A DNA stretch of 64,000 nt, taken from assembly GCA_002391275.1 (NCBI GenBank), contig DGSC01000031.1:3231-67230 (forward strand), read 5' to 3'. Below, one piece after another: positions 8,693 through 17,045 of the stretch. The notes under the pieces were generated by a model. It ran no database searches, was not told the origin of the DNA, and was given only the letters and a program-made list of their open reading frames with translations. Within the stretch, counting starts at the first letter, position 1. Every line of letters begins with the position of its first letter. Source of the stretch: Prevotellaceae bacterium UBA4372. GTDB lineage: Bacteria > Bacteroidota > Bacteroidia > Bacteroidales > Bacteroidaceae. The translations under genes were made by a program, and so were the position numbers.

Positions 8693-9772
8693 TTAATTCA
8701 AGAATTTCTCTATCTCTTTAACACAGAGACCATACACATCTTCTTCTTGATACTTCTTGTACCAGTCTGCTACCAGTGCTATCGTTTGCTTTGAATTCAG
8801 CGTAGGTTTCCATCCTAACCGAGACTTAGCCTTGTCAATATTCAGCATCAGCAGGTTGGCTTCGTGGAGCGCATTGGAATCAGAAATATCTCTTAATTCT
8901 CCTTTGCCAAAGTTGTTGACCAACTCTGTGGCAACCTCCCAGACAGTGGAGATAGAGTCTTGCTCAGGCCCGAAATTCCAACCTTCGCAATACTCCGTAG
9001 GATGCTCCCACATCTTTTGGGCGAGGAGCATATATCCGCTCAGCGGTTCTAAGACATGTTCCCATGGACGTACTGCCTTGGGCGAGCGTATCTCTATCGG
9101 TTTTCCTGCCTCTAAGGCACGGATACAGTCGGGAACGATGCGGTCTTTGGCCCAGTCGCCGCCGCCAATCACATTACCCGCACGTACACTGGCAAGACTC
9201 ACGTGGTGTTTCTTGCCATAATCCTCAGGATTAAAGAAACTCCTGCGCCAACTCTGGATGGCTATCTCGCAGGCTCCTTTACTGGAACTATAGGGGTCGT
9301 AACCGCCAAAGGGGTCATCTTCCTTATAGCCACGCATCTGCTCCTTGTTATCATAACATTTGTCGGTGGTTATCATCACAACAACCCTTACAGCGTCGGT
9401 GACCCGTACGGCTTCCATGACGTTGATGCTCCCCATCACATTTGTCTCGTATGTCTCTACGGGTATTTCATAGCTGAGGCGGACTAAAGGCTGTGCGGCC
9501 AGATGGAAGACAATCTCGGGCTGATATTCCCTGAATATCGCTTTCATCTTCTCCCCGTCGCGGATATCTGCCCGGAGGTCAGCCTTTATTTTCTTGCCAA
9601 TACCCGAGAGCACATAGTTGTCTTTCTCGGTGTAGGGGTCCAACCCTACGCCGATGACTTCGGCTCCCAGCTCATGCAGCCAGATGCTGAGCCAGCTGCC
9701 TTTGAAGCCGGTATGGCCCGTCACTAAAACCCGCTTGCCTTTGAAAAAGCCATTGAACATATCTACATTCAT
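8693..9772 (-). CDS. rfbG: CDP-glucose 4,6-dehydratase
   Basis: A 359-residue SDR enzyme that converts CDP-D-glucose to CDP-4-keto-6-deoxy-D-glucose. Diagnostic features are FFKGKRVLVTGHTGFKGSW with the Rossmann glycines near residues 18-25, FHLAAQPLVRLSY, the Thr-Asp-Lys catalytic region (MITTDKCYDNKE) and YSSSK near 159-163. The length and GHTGFKGSWLS motif separate RfbG from dTDP-glucose dehydratase RmlB. It is the second step of the pathway, between RfbF and RfbH, and its start overlaps the rfbH stop by ATGA. Confidence 0.95.
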   Translation of the reverse strand: MNVDMFNGFFKGKRVLVTGHTGFKGSWLSIWLHELGAEVIGVGLDPYTEKDNYVLSGIGKKIKADLRADIRDGEKMKAIFREYQPEIVFHLAAQPLVRLSYEIPVETYETNVMGSINVMEAVRVTDAVRVVVMITTDKCYDNKEQMRGYKEDDPFGGYDPYSSSKGACEIAIQSWRRSFFNPEDYGKKHHVSLASVRAGNVIGGGDWAKDRIVPDCIRALEAGKPIEIRSPKAVRPWEHVLEPLSGYMLLAQKMWEHPTEYCEGWNFGPEQDSISTVWEVATELVNNFGKGELRDISDSNALHEANLLMLNIDKAKSRLGWKPTLNSKQTIALVADWYKKYQEEDVYGLCVKEIEKFLN

Positions 9773-11112
9773 ACCTTGGAAGCGACGAAATCTTTGATGG
9801 TGTCTATCATATATTGGAGCTTCTCAGGCGACATGCCCGGATAGAGCCCCAGCCAGAAGGAATCGCGCATGATAGCGTCGGTTGCAGGAAGAGCGCAGCC
9901 GATGACGCGATAGTCTTCTCCTTCCGTATATTGCTCGAATGCCGGATGGCGCAGCAGATTGCCGGCAAAAAGATTACGCGTCTGAATTTTGTGGTCCTCC
10001 AAATACTTTGTCAATTCATTGCGGGTATAACCGGCATCTTCTTTCACCGTGATGAAGAACCCGAACCAACTCGGTCGGCTGTTCTTCTGAGGCTCCGGCA
10101 GCAAAAGACCTTTTACATCCTTCAGTCCTTGATACATCGTGTCAAAGTTCTCTCTTCTGCGCTGGACGATAAAATCGAGTTTCTCCAACTGCGCACAGCC
10201 TATTGCCGCCTGCAGGTCGGTGGCCTTGAGATTGTAGCCCAGATGGCTGTAGACATACTTGTGGTCGTAGCCTTGTGGCAACTGCCCGAACTGTCCGGAG
10301 AAGCGACAGCCACAGGTGTTGTCCACTCCACCTACACACCAGCAATCGCGTCCCCAATCCCTATAGGAATTGACATACTTGTGGAGTTCCGGGTTGTTGG
10401 TGTAAACGGCGCCCCCTTCACCCATCGTCATGTGGTGTGGAGGATAGAACGAGGAGGTTCCGATATCGCCGATGGTTCCTGTTTTCTTCCATTCGCCATC
10501 GATAAAGTATTCCGAGCCAAGGGCATCGCAGTTGTCCTCTACCAACCACAGGTTATGCTTTCTGCAGAAGTCCACTACAGCTTGAAGATTGAAGGGGTTG
10601 CCCAGGCTATGCGCTATCATCACGGCTTTCGTCTTTGGGGATAGGGCAGCCTCCAACTGGGTCGTGTCGATGTTGCCTTCCTCGATGCTCATATCTACGA
10701 ACACGGGCACGGCACCATATTGCACGATGCAGGCCACCGTCGTCGGGAAGCCTGCTGCCACCGTGATCACCTCGTCGCCACGCCTGATCTGGCGGTCCTT
10801 CAATTCAGGAGCGGTCAAGGCGCTAAAGGCCAAAAGATTGGCGGAGGAACCGGAATTGCAGAGAGAGCAATACTTCACGCCCAGCCATTGTGCCAGCCGT
10901 GTTTCAAACTTGTGGGCCCAAGGGCCTGCCGTCAGCCAGAAATCCAGCGAGGCATCAACGAGGTTGACCATTTCCTCATCATCGAAGTAGCGACCTCCGT
11001 AGTTCACTCGGGTCTTGCCGGCTTCAAATGCTGGTTGTGGGGCATGAACTTCCCTGTAGTACTCACGGGTAAGTTCCAGTATCTGTCTCTTTAAATCTTC
11101 TTTCTTTGCCAT
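9769..11112 (-). CDS. rfbH: CDP-4-keto-6-deoxy-D-glucose 3-dehydrase (E1)
   Basis: A 447-residue PMP-dependent [2Fe-2S] enzyme of the DegT/aminotransferase fold that removes the C3 hydroxyl. The usual PLP lysine is replaced by His in SSFYPPHHMTMGEGG (residues 220-234), which defines the E1 dehydrases. Iron-sulfur ligands are visible: Cys195 in EDNCDALG, then Cys257, Cys259 and Cys267, in the C-X1-C-X7-C pattern known from Yersinia E1, with a further Cys269. Turnover needs an NADH-dependent reductase (E3, AscD/DdhD), which is not in this window. It precedes rfbG with an ATGA overlap and follows rfbF by 6 bp. Confidence 0.95.
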   Translation of the reverse strand: MAKKEDLKRQILELTREYYREVHAPQPAFEAGKTRVNYGGRYFDDEEMVNLVDASLDFWLTAGPWAHKFETRLAQWLGVKYCSLCNSGSSANLLAFSALTAPELKDRQIRRGDEVITVAAGFPTTVACIVQYGAVPVFVDMSIEEGNIDTTQLEAALSPKTKAVMIAHSLGNPFNLQAVVDFCRKHNLWLVEDNCDALGSEYFIDGEWKKTGTIGDIGTSSFYPPHHMTMGEGGAVYTNNPELHKYVNSYRDWGRDCWCVGGVDNTCGCRFSGQFGQLPQGYDHKYVYSHLGYNLKATDLQAAIGCAQLEKLDFIVQRRRENFDTMYQGLKDVKGLLLPEPQKNSRPSWFGFFITVKEDAGYTRNELTKYLEDHKIQTRNLFAGNLLRHPAFEQYTEGEDYRVIGCALPATDAIMRDSFWLGLYPGMSPEKLQYMIDTIKDFVASKV

Positions 11113-11118
11113 ATTTCT

Positions 11119-11931
11119 TTATTTACTATAGTCGGGAATATTGGGTACACTCCTTTCCCATCTTTTCCAAGGAGCTTTATCTTCGAGCAACAATTTCTCC
11201 AGCATATTCTTTTCGCGAATATTGTCCATACACTGCCAGAAGCCTTCGTGGATATACGACATCAACTGCCCCTCGTTGGCAAGGGTCTCCAGCGGCTTAC
11301 GTTCAAATACACAGTCGTCCCCATCAAGCAAATCGAACACCGCAGGCTCTAACACCATATACCCGGCATTGATGGGAGCGCCGTCGGCGATGCTCTTCTC
11401 GCGGAACGATTTGACTGCATTGTCGCCACCGATGTCAAGAACACCTTTTTCCTGCTTCATCTTTACTGCGGTCAACGTGGCTGTTTTGCCGTGGCTGCGA
11501 TGGAAATCCAACAGCTTGTCAATGTCCACGTCGCAGACGCCGTCGCCATAGGTCATAAAGAAAGTCTCATTGCCCACGTACGGCTGTATGCGTTTGATGC
11601 GTCCGCCCGTCATGGTGTTGTAGCCGGTGTCTGCTATCGTCACCTTCCATGGTTCCAGATGACTTTCATGAATCGTCATCTCATTCTTGCCATGGCGGAA
11701 GTCAAAGCTGACATCTGAGTTATGAAGGAAATAGTTGGCAAACCACTCTTTGATGTATTCTTGACGATAGCCGGCACAGATGATAAACTCATGGTGCCCA
11801 TAGAAAGAATACTCTTTCATGATATGCCATAGAATCGGCATTCCGCCAATTTCTATCATCGGTTTAGGCTTGAACTGCGATTCTTCGGATATTCGGGAAC
11901 CGAAACCGCCTGCCAATAATACTACTTTCAT
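11119..11931 (-). CDS. rfbF: Glucose-1-phosphate cytidylyltransferase
   Basis: A 270-residue nucleotidyltransferase that makes CDP-D-glucose from CTP and glucose-1-phosphate. The start MKVVLLAGGFGSRISEES and the KPKPM element are the nucleotide-binding signature of RfbF/AscA, and YGDGVCDVDI near residues 127-136 holds the metal-binding Asp residues. It is the first gene of the CDP-3,6-dideoxyhexose module, following a 678-bp gap with a candidate promoter. Together with RfbG and RfbH it commits flux to CDP-4-keto-3,6-dideoxyglucose. Confidence 0.95.
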   Translation of the reverse strand: MKVVLLAGGFGSRISEESQFKPKPMIEIGGMPILWHIMKEYSFYGHHEFIICAGYRQEYIKEWFANYFLHNSDVSFDFRHGKNEMTIHESHLEPWKVTIADTGYNTMTGGRIKRIQPYVGNETFFMTYGDGVCDVDIDKLLDFHRSHGKTATLTAVKMKQEKGVLDIGGDNAVKSFREKSIADGAPINAGYMVLEPAVFDLLDGDDCVFERKPLETLANEGQLMSYIHEGFWQCMDNIREKNMLEKLLLEDKAPWKRWERSVPNIPDYSK

Positions 11932-12299
11932 AAGGCTAAATCAATCTATTGGGGATTAATATGTGATACTCTTAACATCTCGTGTTGCCTCATCAAGGGG
12001 GGTGCCCTTCTTCCTTTGCTCGAAAAACAAGGCTTCAAAATGGAACTTTTCTGATGCCCTTTGGCGTGTTGTCATGAGGACGTAATAGCTTTGTTTGCCG
12101 TGGTTTCGTCGACAAAAGTACGAATAAATACCGAGACAACGAGCGTTTGAATGATATTTTCTGGTTAAATGCGCCTTTATTTCACTAAACCTTCCCTGTT
12201 TTGAAGTTCTGTAGCGAAAAAAGTATGACAAAAAAGGCTCTGTCAGTCGCTTACCTCTTTCCTGTCGTCAATCAGCTTGTTATTGGCGTGGAAGTTGAT

Positions 12300-12475
12300 G
12301 CAGCGCCCCGAAGGGGCAACAAGCCAATACGATTCGTGAGTATGTTGACTGCCAGCAATGCAGCGCCCTGAAGGGGCAACAAGCCATTACGATCCGTGAG
12401 TATGTTGACGGCCAGCAATGCAGCGCCCTGAAGGGGCAACAAGCCAATAGCCCTGGGCATCGCCCTGGGTAAATA
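12300..12475. repeat. 60-bp tandem repeat, about three units
   Basis: Units start at 12300, 12360 and 12420. Each has the small hairpin GCGCCCCGAAGGGGC or GCGCCCTGAAGGGGC, then CAACAAGCC and a stretch ending in TATGTTGACxGCCAGCAAT. The third unit diverges after 25 bp into the AGCCCTGGGCATCGCCCTGGG module. The same unit occurs four times in inverted orientation at 16380-16600 and once at 54240-54290. There are no unique spacers, so it is not a CRISPR array. Confidence 0.85.
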
Positions 12476-12479
12476 GAAA

Positions 12480-12511
12480 CGTTCGGACGGATGTTGCCAT
12501 CCGCCCGAACG
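12480..12511 (-). terminator. Hairpin terminator after the 998-residue fimbrillin gene
   Basis: A 14-bp stem with one A:C mismatch (12480-12493 pairs with 12498-12511; start CGTTCGG, loop TTGC). It lies about 100 bp after the stop of the minus-strand gene at 12610. The module, including the flanking ATAAAAGAGTCCTTATGTCAGG, is almost identical to that at 16985-17048, so the two were duplicated. Confidence 0.65.
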
Positions 12512-12609
12512 GGTCATAAAAGAGTCCTTATGTCAGGGTCTTGCTCTTGGTTCAGTCCTTCCACGAAATAACTTGGATTCCGCCAAGGTTGGGCTCAATA
12601 GTGCATGAT

Positions 12610-15606
12610 TTAGGGCGTTACTTCACCAAGACCTACACGGTCCACCATGGGGCGCACAGCCAAGGCGCCGCCTCCTGCGATGCTGCCCTTGTTGTTTTTA
12701 ATTGTCGCTTTTTTAGATGTTGAACTATAATTACCCACCAAAGGCCCAAATGAATTGACATTACCAGAGTTCAATGGTACGCGAGAAGTCCAAGAATAAC
12801 CATATTTATTGAAGTTATCAGCAAGTCCATCAACCTTTCGCCGCCCTGTCAATGGGAATTTAACTTGTTTACCTGAATATGTACCATTATACGTATAGAT
12901 GTACATTTTGTTACCGTTTATTTTTTCATTGTATTCTGACTCTCCAATATCCAGTTGTGCAGATTGGGCAGCTGCCCATTCTCGTGCCAGTTCGGAAGGG
13001 ACTACATAGCCATAAGGACACGGATCATAGATGCTCTTGATGGGCTTGTCGTAATTGCTGGTATTAGAAAGTCTCCATGCAGGATTCCAGCACCCCATAC
13101 CATAGTCGTAAAGCCATTGCTGCAACGTAGTTGCATCTGTTGTTGCTGATTGTCCATTTGGAAGCATCCATCCTTGGGAGGTTCCTTGGATGTACATATT
13201 GGGGTGCTGAATAGCATAACCCATGGTTTGAAGGGCTGCGGAAGTCTGCCGAGTGTACTCATAGCCTAATTTTTCTATGTCCGTTTCCATACGTATCACC
13301 TTCAGGGTTGATGATGTAGGATCGGCATATAGACCTGGCACCGGGTCCTTGCGGCCGTACTGGAAATAGAGGTTACTGGCCTGGATACGGGTGCTGCCTG
13401 ACGACTGCGTGACGGTGCTCGTCTGTATCTCCTTGCCTGTGGCGTTCTGCACGGCCCTGATCTTGTAGGTGAGGTCGCCGGGGTTCACGACCTCCAGTTC
13501 TTCCAATCGGCGTCCGATATGATACTGCATCAGTCCGAAAATGTAGCCACTTTGGGTCAAGCCAGTGATGGCATCTTCCTTCTTCACCGGCAGGTTGGTG
13601 AACCAGAGGTGCCAGCTCCACATGATATCGCCATTGCCGTCCTTGACGGCCACGACGGCATTGCCGGGCCGCACACAGTCGTAGTCCACCTCGAAAGCTA
13701 AATAGCCATGATCTTCCTTCAAGATGGTCATCGAGCTATAGTCCAACAGACTGGTCTCGTCCATCCACACGATGTCGGCCGTCATGTCATCCAACGACAC
13801 GCCAGTATCGTCCTTGATGTAGGGCGACGAAATGTGATTGTCTTTATAGTTGTAGAAGACGTTTAATATTTTACCCTTATTAGTGCCCTGAGTTTGCACC
13901 GTTTCGGTGTATGCCGACGAGTTGGTGGCTCCGTTGAGGATGGCGTTGCCGTAGACCAGTGGCAGCTTGAACTTGCCGTAGCCGTCGATGATGTAGCAGT
14001 TGGCCGTGTTCCTGGAGCCGTACTCCGTCGAGAGGTCGTAATAGTCGGTGCCCGTAGCGGGGTAGCGGTTCGCTCTCATGGTCTGCACGCCCGTGCTGCC
14101 GTCCACGCGTTTGCCGGCTTGAAGTCCCCATGTCTGGGCCGTTCCGCCGGGGATGTGTGCCAGGTCTTTTATCTGGTTGTGGGCTCCCGCCGGCTCGGTC
14201 AGACCGTAGCCGCCCGGCAGTCCTTTTTTCCACGTGCTGGTGGCTTCGTCCCAGTACTCCACGTGCCATTCTTCGTCGCTCGTAGAGGTGGTGCCGTTGG
14301 AGGCTGCCGTCGTGGCAACGCTGGTGATCTCGAAGAGCTCGAGGCCTCCCTCAGCAGGGAATGTGAGTGTATTCGTGGCCAGATCGGGCGACGAGAAAGT
14401 ATAGTCGGTGTAGGAGGAGTACTTCGAGAACGTGTAGGTGTAGCTGTTGCCAGGCAGCCATGTCTTTCCTTTGAGGCTGGCGTAGTAGGCTACGTTCTCC
14501 TTGAAGATGGTCGTGCCGGCTTCATCGGTGGTGAGGTCGCAGACGAGGACGAGTCGCGCGTCGTCGGGTGCGGTCTGCGGCATGACCATGAGGCAGTGCT
14601 CGTCGGTGTTGATGAAGTGGTCGGCATCGTTTTTGATGTCGTCGCGTGAGCGCATGTCGGCAGTCTTGATCTCGCAGGCGCCGATGGTGTTGGCGTCGTC
14701 GCGATTCCAGGTAGTGGTGCTGCCGGAGGCGGTGGTGGCGATGGGCAGTGTGCCCTTGCTGTAGATGCCTTCAATCCTGACAGCCTTCATCTGGATGTAG
14801 TAGTCGGTGCCGCCGATGGTGACGGTGAGGTCCTTGGCGTCGTCCTTCATCTTGAACTTCAGGGCCGAGAGCACATGGCGGAACGTCAGTTCAATGCCTT
14901 GGCTCTCCATGACGCTGTGCGTCACGTTCTCGGTGCATGCTGAGAGCACGTCCACGTTGTCCTGCTCATCGGCCTGCATGGTGAAGTTCAGCAGGGGCTT
15001 GTCATCGGTGCCCTTGCCAAGGGTGATGCACTTGGCCTGTCCCTCGCCGCTGCCGGGGAAGGGTGCGAAGCCGTAGAAGTAGCCTTTCTTTGCGTCGGTC
15101 CACTTGTTCTCGCTGTCGGCATATTCAAAGTCTGGAGTTGCCACATACCAGTCGCCATCTTCTTCCAGTGTCGCCTGTTCTATCTCCACTCCATTGGCGC
15201 CTAACACCTGTTCGCCCGATGCATAGTCGGTGCCTACGCGGCCGTAAAGTCCCAAGGTCTTGATCTTGCCCTCTTCTAAGACCTTGCCTGTGAGTCGCTG
15301 TCCTCGGGTGTTGACGGTTGCCTCAGGCAGTGCTTCATTGGTGACAATTTCTTCTGACTCTATGCAGTGCAGATAGAGGGGTTGTGTGCCATTGTCAGGC
15401 GTTGCGAGAACGATGGGCGCCATGAGGCGGGTTTGTTTTTGTTGTGCGTGGTCTTTGTTCCACTGCCCGTTCTCATCGAACGAGAACTTAAAGTGTAGTT
15501 TTCCGTCGTTGTAGCGGTTCTTGGCTAATTCATCATCTTGGCAGCTTACAATAAGCATTAAGCAAGCTGCCATGAAAGAAAGCGCCAAAAAATTGTTCTT
15601 CTTCAT
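12610..15606 (-). CDS. Large fimbrillin-family (Mfa-like) surface lipoprotein with C-terminal Fib_succ_major-like domain
   Basis: A 998-residue lipoprotein: signal peptide with lipobox LIVSC (Cys22) followed by QDDE, a surface-export type acidic stretch. Residues about 30-390 are a fimbrillin/Mfa-like region very similar to the 545-residue protein at 20969 (shared RYNDGKLHFKF, GYFYG-APFPGSG, MTFRHVLSALKFK, DYYIQ-K). A BACON/Ig-like stretch begins at LTFPAEGGLELFEIT. The C-terminus has DPCPYGYVVPSE...FPLTGRR...GGGALAVRPM, as in Fib_succ_major adhesin-like domains. I infer a fimbrial tip or surface adhesin. It has its own promoter, terminator and repeat-filled flanks, separate from the three-gene group at 17046-22606. 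Confidence 0.8.
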   Translation of the reverse strand: MKKNNFLALSFMAACLMLIVSCQDDELAKNRYNDGKLHFKFSFDENGQWNKDHAQQKQTRLMAPIVLATPDNGTQPLYLHCIESEEIVTNEALPEATVNTRGQRLTGKVLEEGKIKTLGLYGRVGTDYASGEQVLGANGVEIEQATLEEDGDWYVATPDFEYADSENKWTDAKKGYFYGFAPFPGSGEGQAKCITLGKGTDDKPLLNFTMQADEQDNVDVLSACTENVTHSVMESQGIELTFRHVLSALKFKMKDDAKDLTVTIGGTDYYIQMKAVRIEGIYSKGTLPIATTASGSTTTWNRDDANTIGACEIKTADMRSRDDIKNDADHFINTDEHCLMVMPQTAPDDARLVLVCDLTTDEAGTTIFKENVAYYASLKGKTWLPGNSYTYTFSKYSSYTDYTFSSPDLATNTLTFPAEGGLELFEITSVATTAASNGTTSTSDEEWHVEYWDEATSTWKKGLPGGYGLTEPAGAHNQIKDLAHIPGGTAQTWGLQAGKRVDGSTGVQTMRANRYPATGTDYYDLSTEYGSRNTANCYIIDGYGKFKLPLVYGNAILNGATNSSAYTETVQTQGTNKGKILNVFYNYKDNHISSPYIKDDTGVSLDDMTADIVWMDETSLLDYSSMTILKEDHGYLAFEVDYDCVRPGNAVVAVKDGNGDIMWSWHLWFTNLPVKKEDAITGLTQSGYIFGLMQYHIGRRLEELEVVNPGDLTYKIRAVQNATGKEIQTSTVTQSSGSTRIQASNLYFQYGRKDPVPGLYADPTSSTLKVIRMETDIEKLGYEYTRQTSAALQTMGYAIQHPNMYIQGTSQGWMLPNGQSATTDATTLQQWLYDYGMGCWNPAWRLSNTSNYDKPIKSIYDPCPYGYVVPSELAREWAAAQSAQLDIGESEYNEKINGNKMYIYTYNGTYSGKQVKFPLTGRRKVDGLADNFNKYGYSWTSRVPLNSGNVNSFGPLVGNYSSTSKKATIKNNKGSIAGGGALAVRPMVDRVGLGEVTP

Positions 15607-15737
15607 AAAATATAATGTGTTTATAGTGTTTGATTGGATTATCCTGTAATATATACTTATCTTATGTAGGTCGGCTTATGTACCTGCCTTATTGAATTTG
15701 TTTGTGTCGAAAACGCATTATCCCGATAAAAATCGCG

Positions 15738-15769
15738 CAAAGATACGACATTTTCTTCTGTGGTGCAAA
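15738..15769 (-). promoter_or_regulatory. Promoter of the 998-residue fimbrillin gene
   Basis: On the minus strand, TTTG (15766-15769), a 20-nt spacer and TATCTTTG (15738-15745) match the Bacteroidota -33/-7 consensus. The start codon is at 15606, giving a leader of about 125 nt. Confidence 0.7.
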
Positions 15770-16273
15770 CTTCTTAACCAAATTTTTTTGAGCTCTACAA
15801 TATAATTTTGGTGAATGATAGTGCTAAAATAATTAAGGGCACAATTAATTGCTTCCAGCTCTGGCCCATAAAGTTTTTTTTGCATGTAACAAGAATTGCG
15901 GAGTGACCTTTTCGACGAATGATAACGAACAACGAAAGACGAACAACGAATGTCGAATTAATATAAGAACTACGAATTACACGAATTAGACGAATACTCA
16001 GCCTCTCCACATGATTTAATGAAGATTGACGAACTTATTCATGGAGATTGACGGCGAATATATCAACCACGAATGACGAATAACGAACAACGAATGACGA
16101 ACAACGAATATCGAATTAATATAAGAACTACGAATTACACGAATTAGACGAATTCATGTGGCTGACTCCGCCTTGGCTTTCATTTATTGAGGTCATGCAT
16201 GCAACCCAGCGGCCTGTAAGGCCAATGAGCTCGTAGCCCGGGGCATCGCCCTGGGGTAGGGGGTTACATCAAT

Positions 16274-16338
16274 ATACGCGCCCTGTAAGGGCAAAAGCAT
16301 TGAACTTTGGAATGCTTTTGCCCTTACAGGGCGCGTAT
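16274..16338. repeat. REP-like element: 28-bp perfect inverted repeat, 9-nt loop
   Basis: Arms 16274-16301 and 16311-16338 are perfect reverse complements, with core CGCGCCCTGTAAGGGCAAAA; each arm contains a smaller GCCCTGTAAGGGC palindrome. A related imperfect copy lies at 54326-54392. Both are flanked by CCCTGGGCATCGCCCTGGG-type modules. This resembles bacterial REP/BIME elements. Confidence 0.85.
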
Positions 16339-16379
16339 TCCTTGCCGATGCTTACCCAGGGCGATGCCCAGGGCTATTT

Positions 16380-16605
16380 GCTTGTTGCCCCTTCGGGGCG
16401 TTGCATTGCTGGCAGTTAACATACTCACGGATCGTATTTGCTTGTTACCCCTTCGGGGCGCTGCATTGCTGGCCGTCAACATACTCACGGATCATATTGG
16501 CTTGTTGCCCCTTCGGGGCGCTGCATTGGTGGCCGTCAACATACTCACGAATCGTATTTGCTTGTTGCCCCTTCGGGGCGCTGCATTGCTGGCCTTCTGC
16601 CGTTG
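16380..16605. repeat. 60-bp tandem repeat, four units, inverted relative to 12300-12475
   Basis: Four units of CTTGTTGCCCCTTCGGGGCG followed by GCATTGCTGGCxxTxAACATACTCAC. They are the reverse complement of the unit at 12300-12475, so the 998-residue fimbrillin gene is bracketed by inverted arrays about 4 kb apart. Recombination between the arrays could invert or delete that gene. Confidence 0.85.
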
Positions 16606-16710
16606 GTCGGGTGACGAACTGGGATTGTCAACTAAACATGATAAGCTCGCTTACCCCTTTACATCACCGTATGCATAAACGGAAAACAGGACATGCGCCC
16701 AGCCGTTTTG

Positions 16711-16778
16711 ATTATTCCATGACCTTGGAATGATTGTTCCATGACCTTGGAATGATTGTTCCAAGGTCATGGAATAAT
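16711..16778. repeat. 20-bp perfect inverted repeat with an internal direct copy
   Basis: Arms 16711-16730 and 16759-16778 (core TTCCATGACCTTGGAA) are exact reverse complements; a second direct copy sits between them at about 16738-16752. Two hairpin choices are possible. It lies between the 60-bp repeats and the terminator of the fimbrial group, with no gene nearby on the plus strand. Function unknown. Confidence 0.8.
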
Positions 16779-16984
16779 CCACTCACCTGTATGCATCGCG
16801 TCTTCAACCAAGGCGAAAGGCTTAAAGGACCTGACTTGATGGCCTCAACGTCCGGTGATGTTTCCATTGCGAAGATTGGTGCGGGGTGGGGATTCACGTC
16901 CTCACAACCTGTTAACCTCACAACCTCACAACCTAAAACCTAACAAGTTTAGAGCTTACGAAACTTGAATACTAAACAAAAAGA

Positions 16985-17020
16985 CCCGTTCGGACGGATG
17001 TTGCCATCCGCCCGAACGGG
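16985..17020 (-). terminator. Rho-independent terminator of the fimbrial gene group
   Basis: A 16-bp stem with one mismatch (16985-17000 pairs with 17005-17020; CCCGTTCGG...), loop TTGC, followed on the minus strand by TCTTTTTGTTT. It lies 26 bp after the stop codon of the gene at 17046. Confidence 0.85.
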
Positions 17021-17045
17021 TTATAAAAGAGTCCTTATGTCAGGG

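Larger units (their letters stand above)
11932..12609. other. Repeat-rich intergenic region upstream of rfbF
   Basis: 678 bp without a convincing gene. On the minus strand TACTTTTG (12113-12120) fits the -7 consensus and could start the rfbF operon with a leader of about 175 nt, but no good -33 TTTG is placed 19-21 nt away. An open frame of 91 codons (11956-12231, minus) overlaps that site and its leader; I treat it as non-coding. 12300-12480 holds 60-bp tandem repeats, and 12480-12511 holds a terminator hairpin for the gene on the right. Confidence 0.5.
15607..17045. other. 1.4-kb repeat-rich gap between fimbrillin genes
   Basis: No supportable gene. In order: promoter of the 998-residue fimbrillin gene (15738-15769, minus); two copies of an approximately 72-bp direct repeat rich in AACGAACAACGAA and ACGAATTACACGAATTAGACG (about 15924-15995 and 16080-16154); a 28-bp perfect hairpin (16274-16338); four 60-bp repeat units (16380-16600); a 20-bp inverted repeat (16711-16778); a terminator (16985-17020). 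Open frames across the repeats are by-products of their 60-bp (multiple of 3) period. Confidence 0.7.

Noticed and set aside
11956..12231. 91-codon frame upstream of rfbF
   Set aside because: It has a Cys/Arg/His-rich composition without domains and covers the likely rfbF promoter and leader. I recall similar frames only as repeated intergenic sequence in Prevotella, so I treat it as non-coding.
12300..12475. Possible CRISPR array in the regular 60-bp repeats (also 16380-16605)
   Set aside because: Units are directly adjacent without unique spacers, and no cas gene is in the window.
13894..14649. 251-codon plus-strand frame, and similar frames at 19998-21020 and 21605-22369
   Set aside because: All are antisense to the fimbrillin-like lipoprotein genes, which have clear lipoprotein signals and homologous motifs.
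16307..16678. 123-codon and 110-codon frames across the 60-bp repeats
   Set aside because: They translate the tandem repeat (LLPLRGAALLAVNIL units). The 60-bp period keeps any frame open, so the openness is not evidence of a gene.
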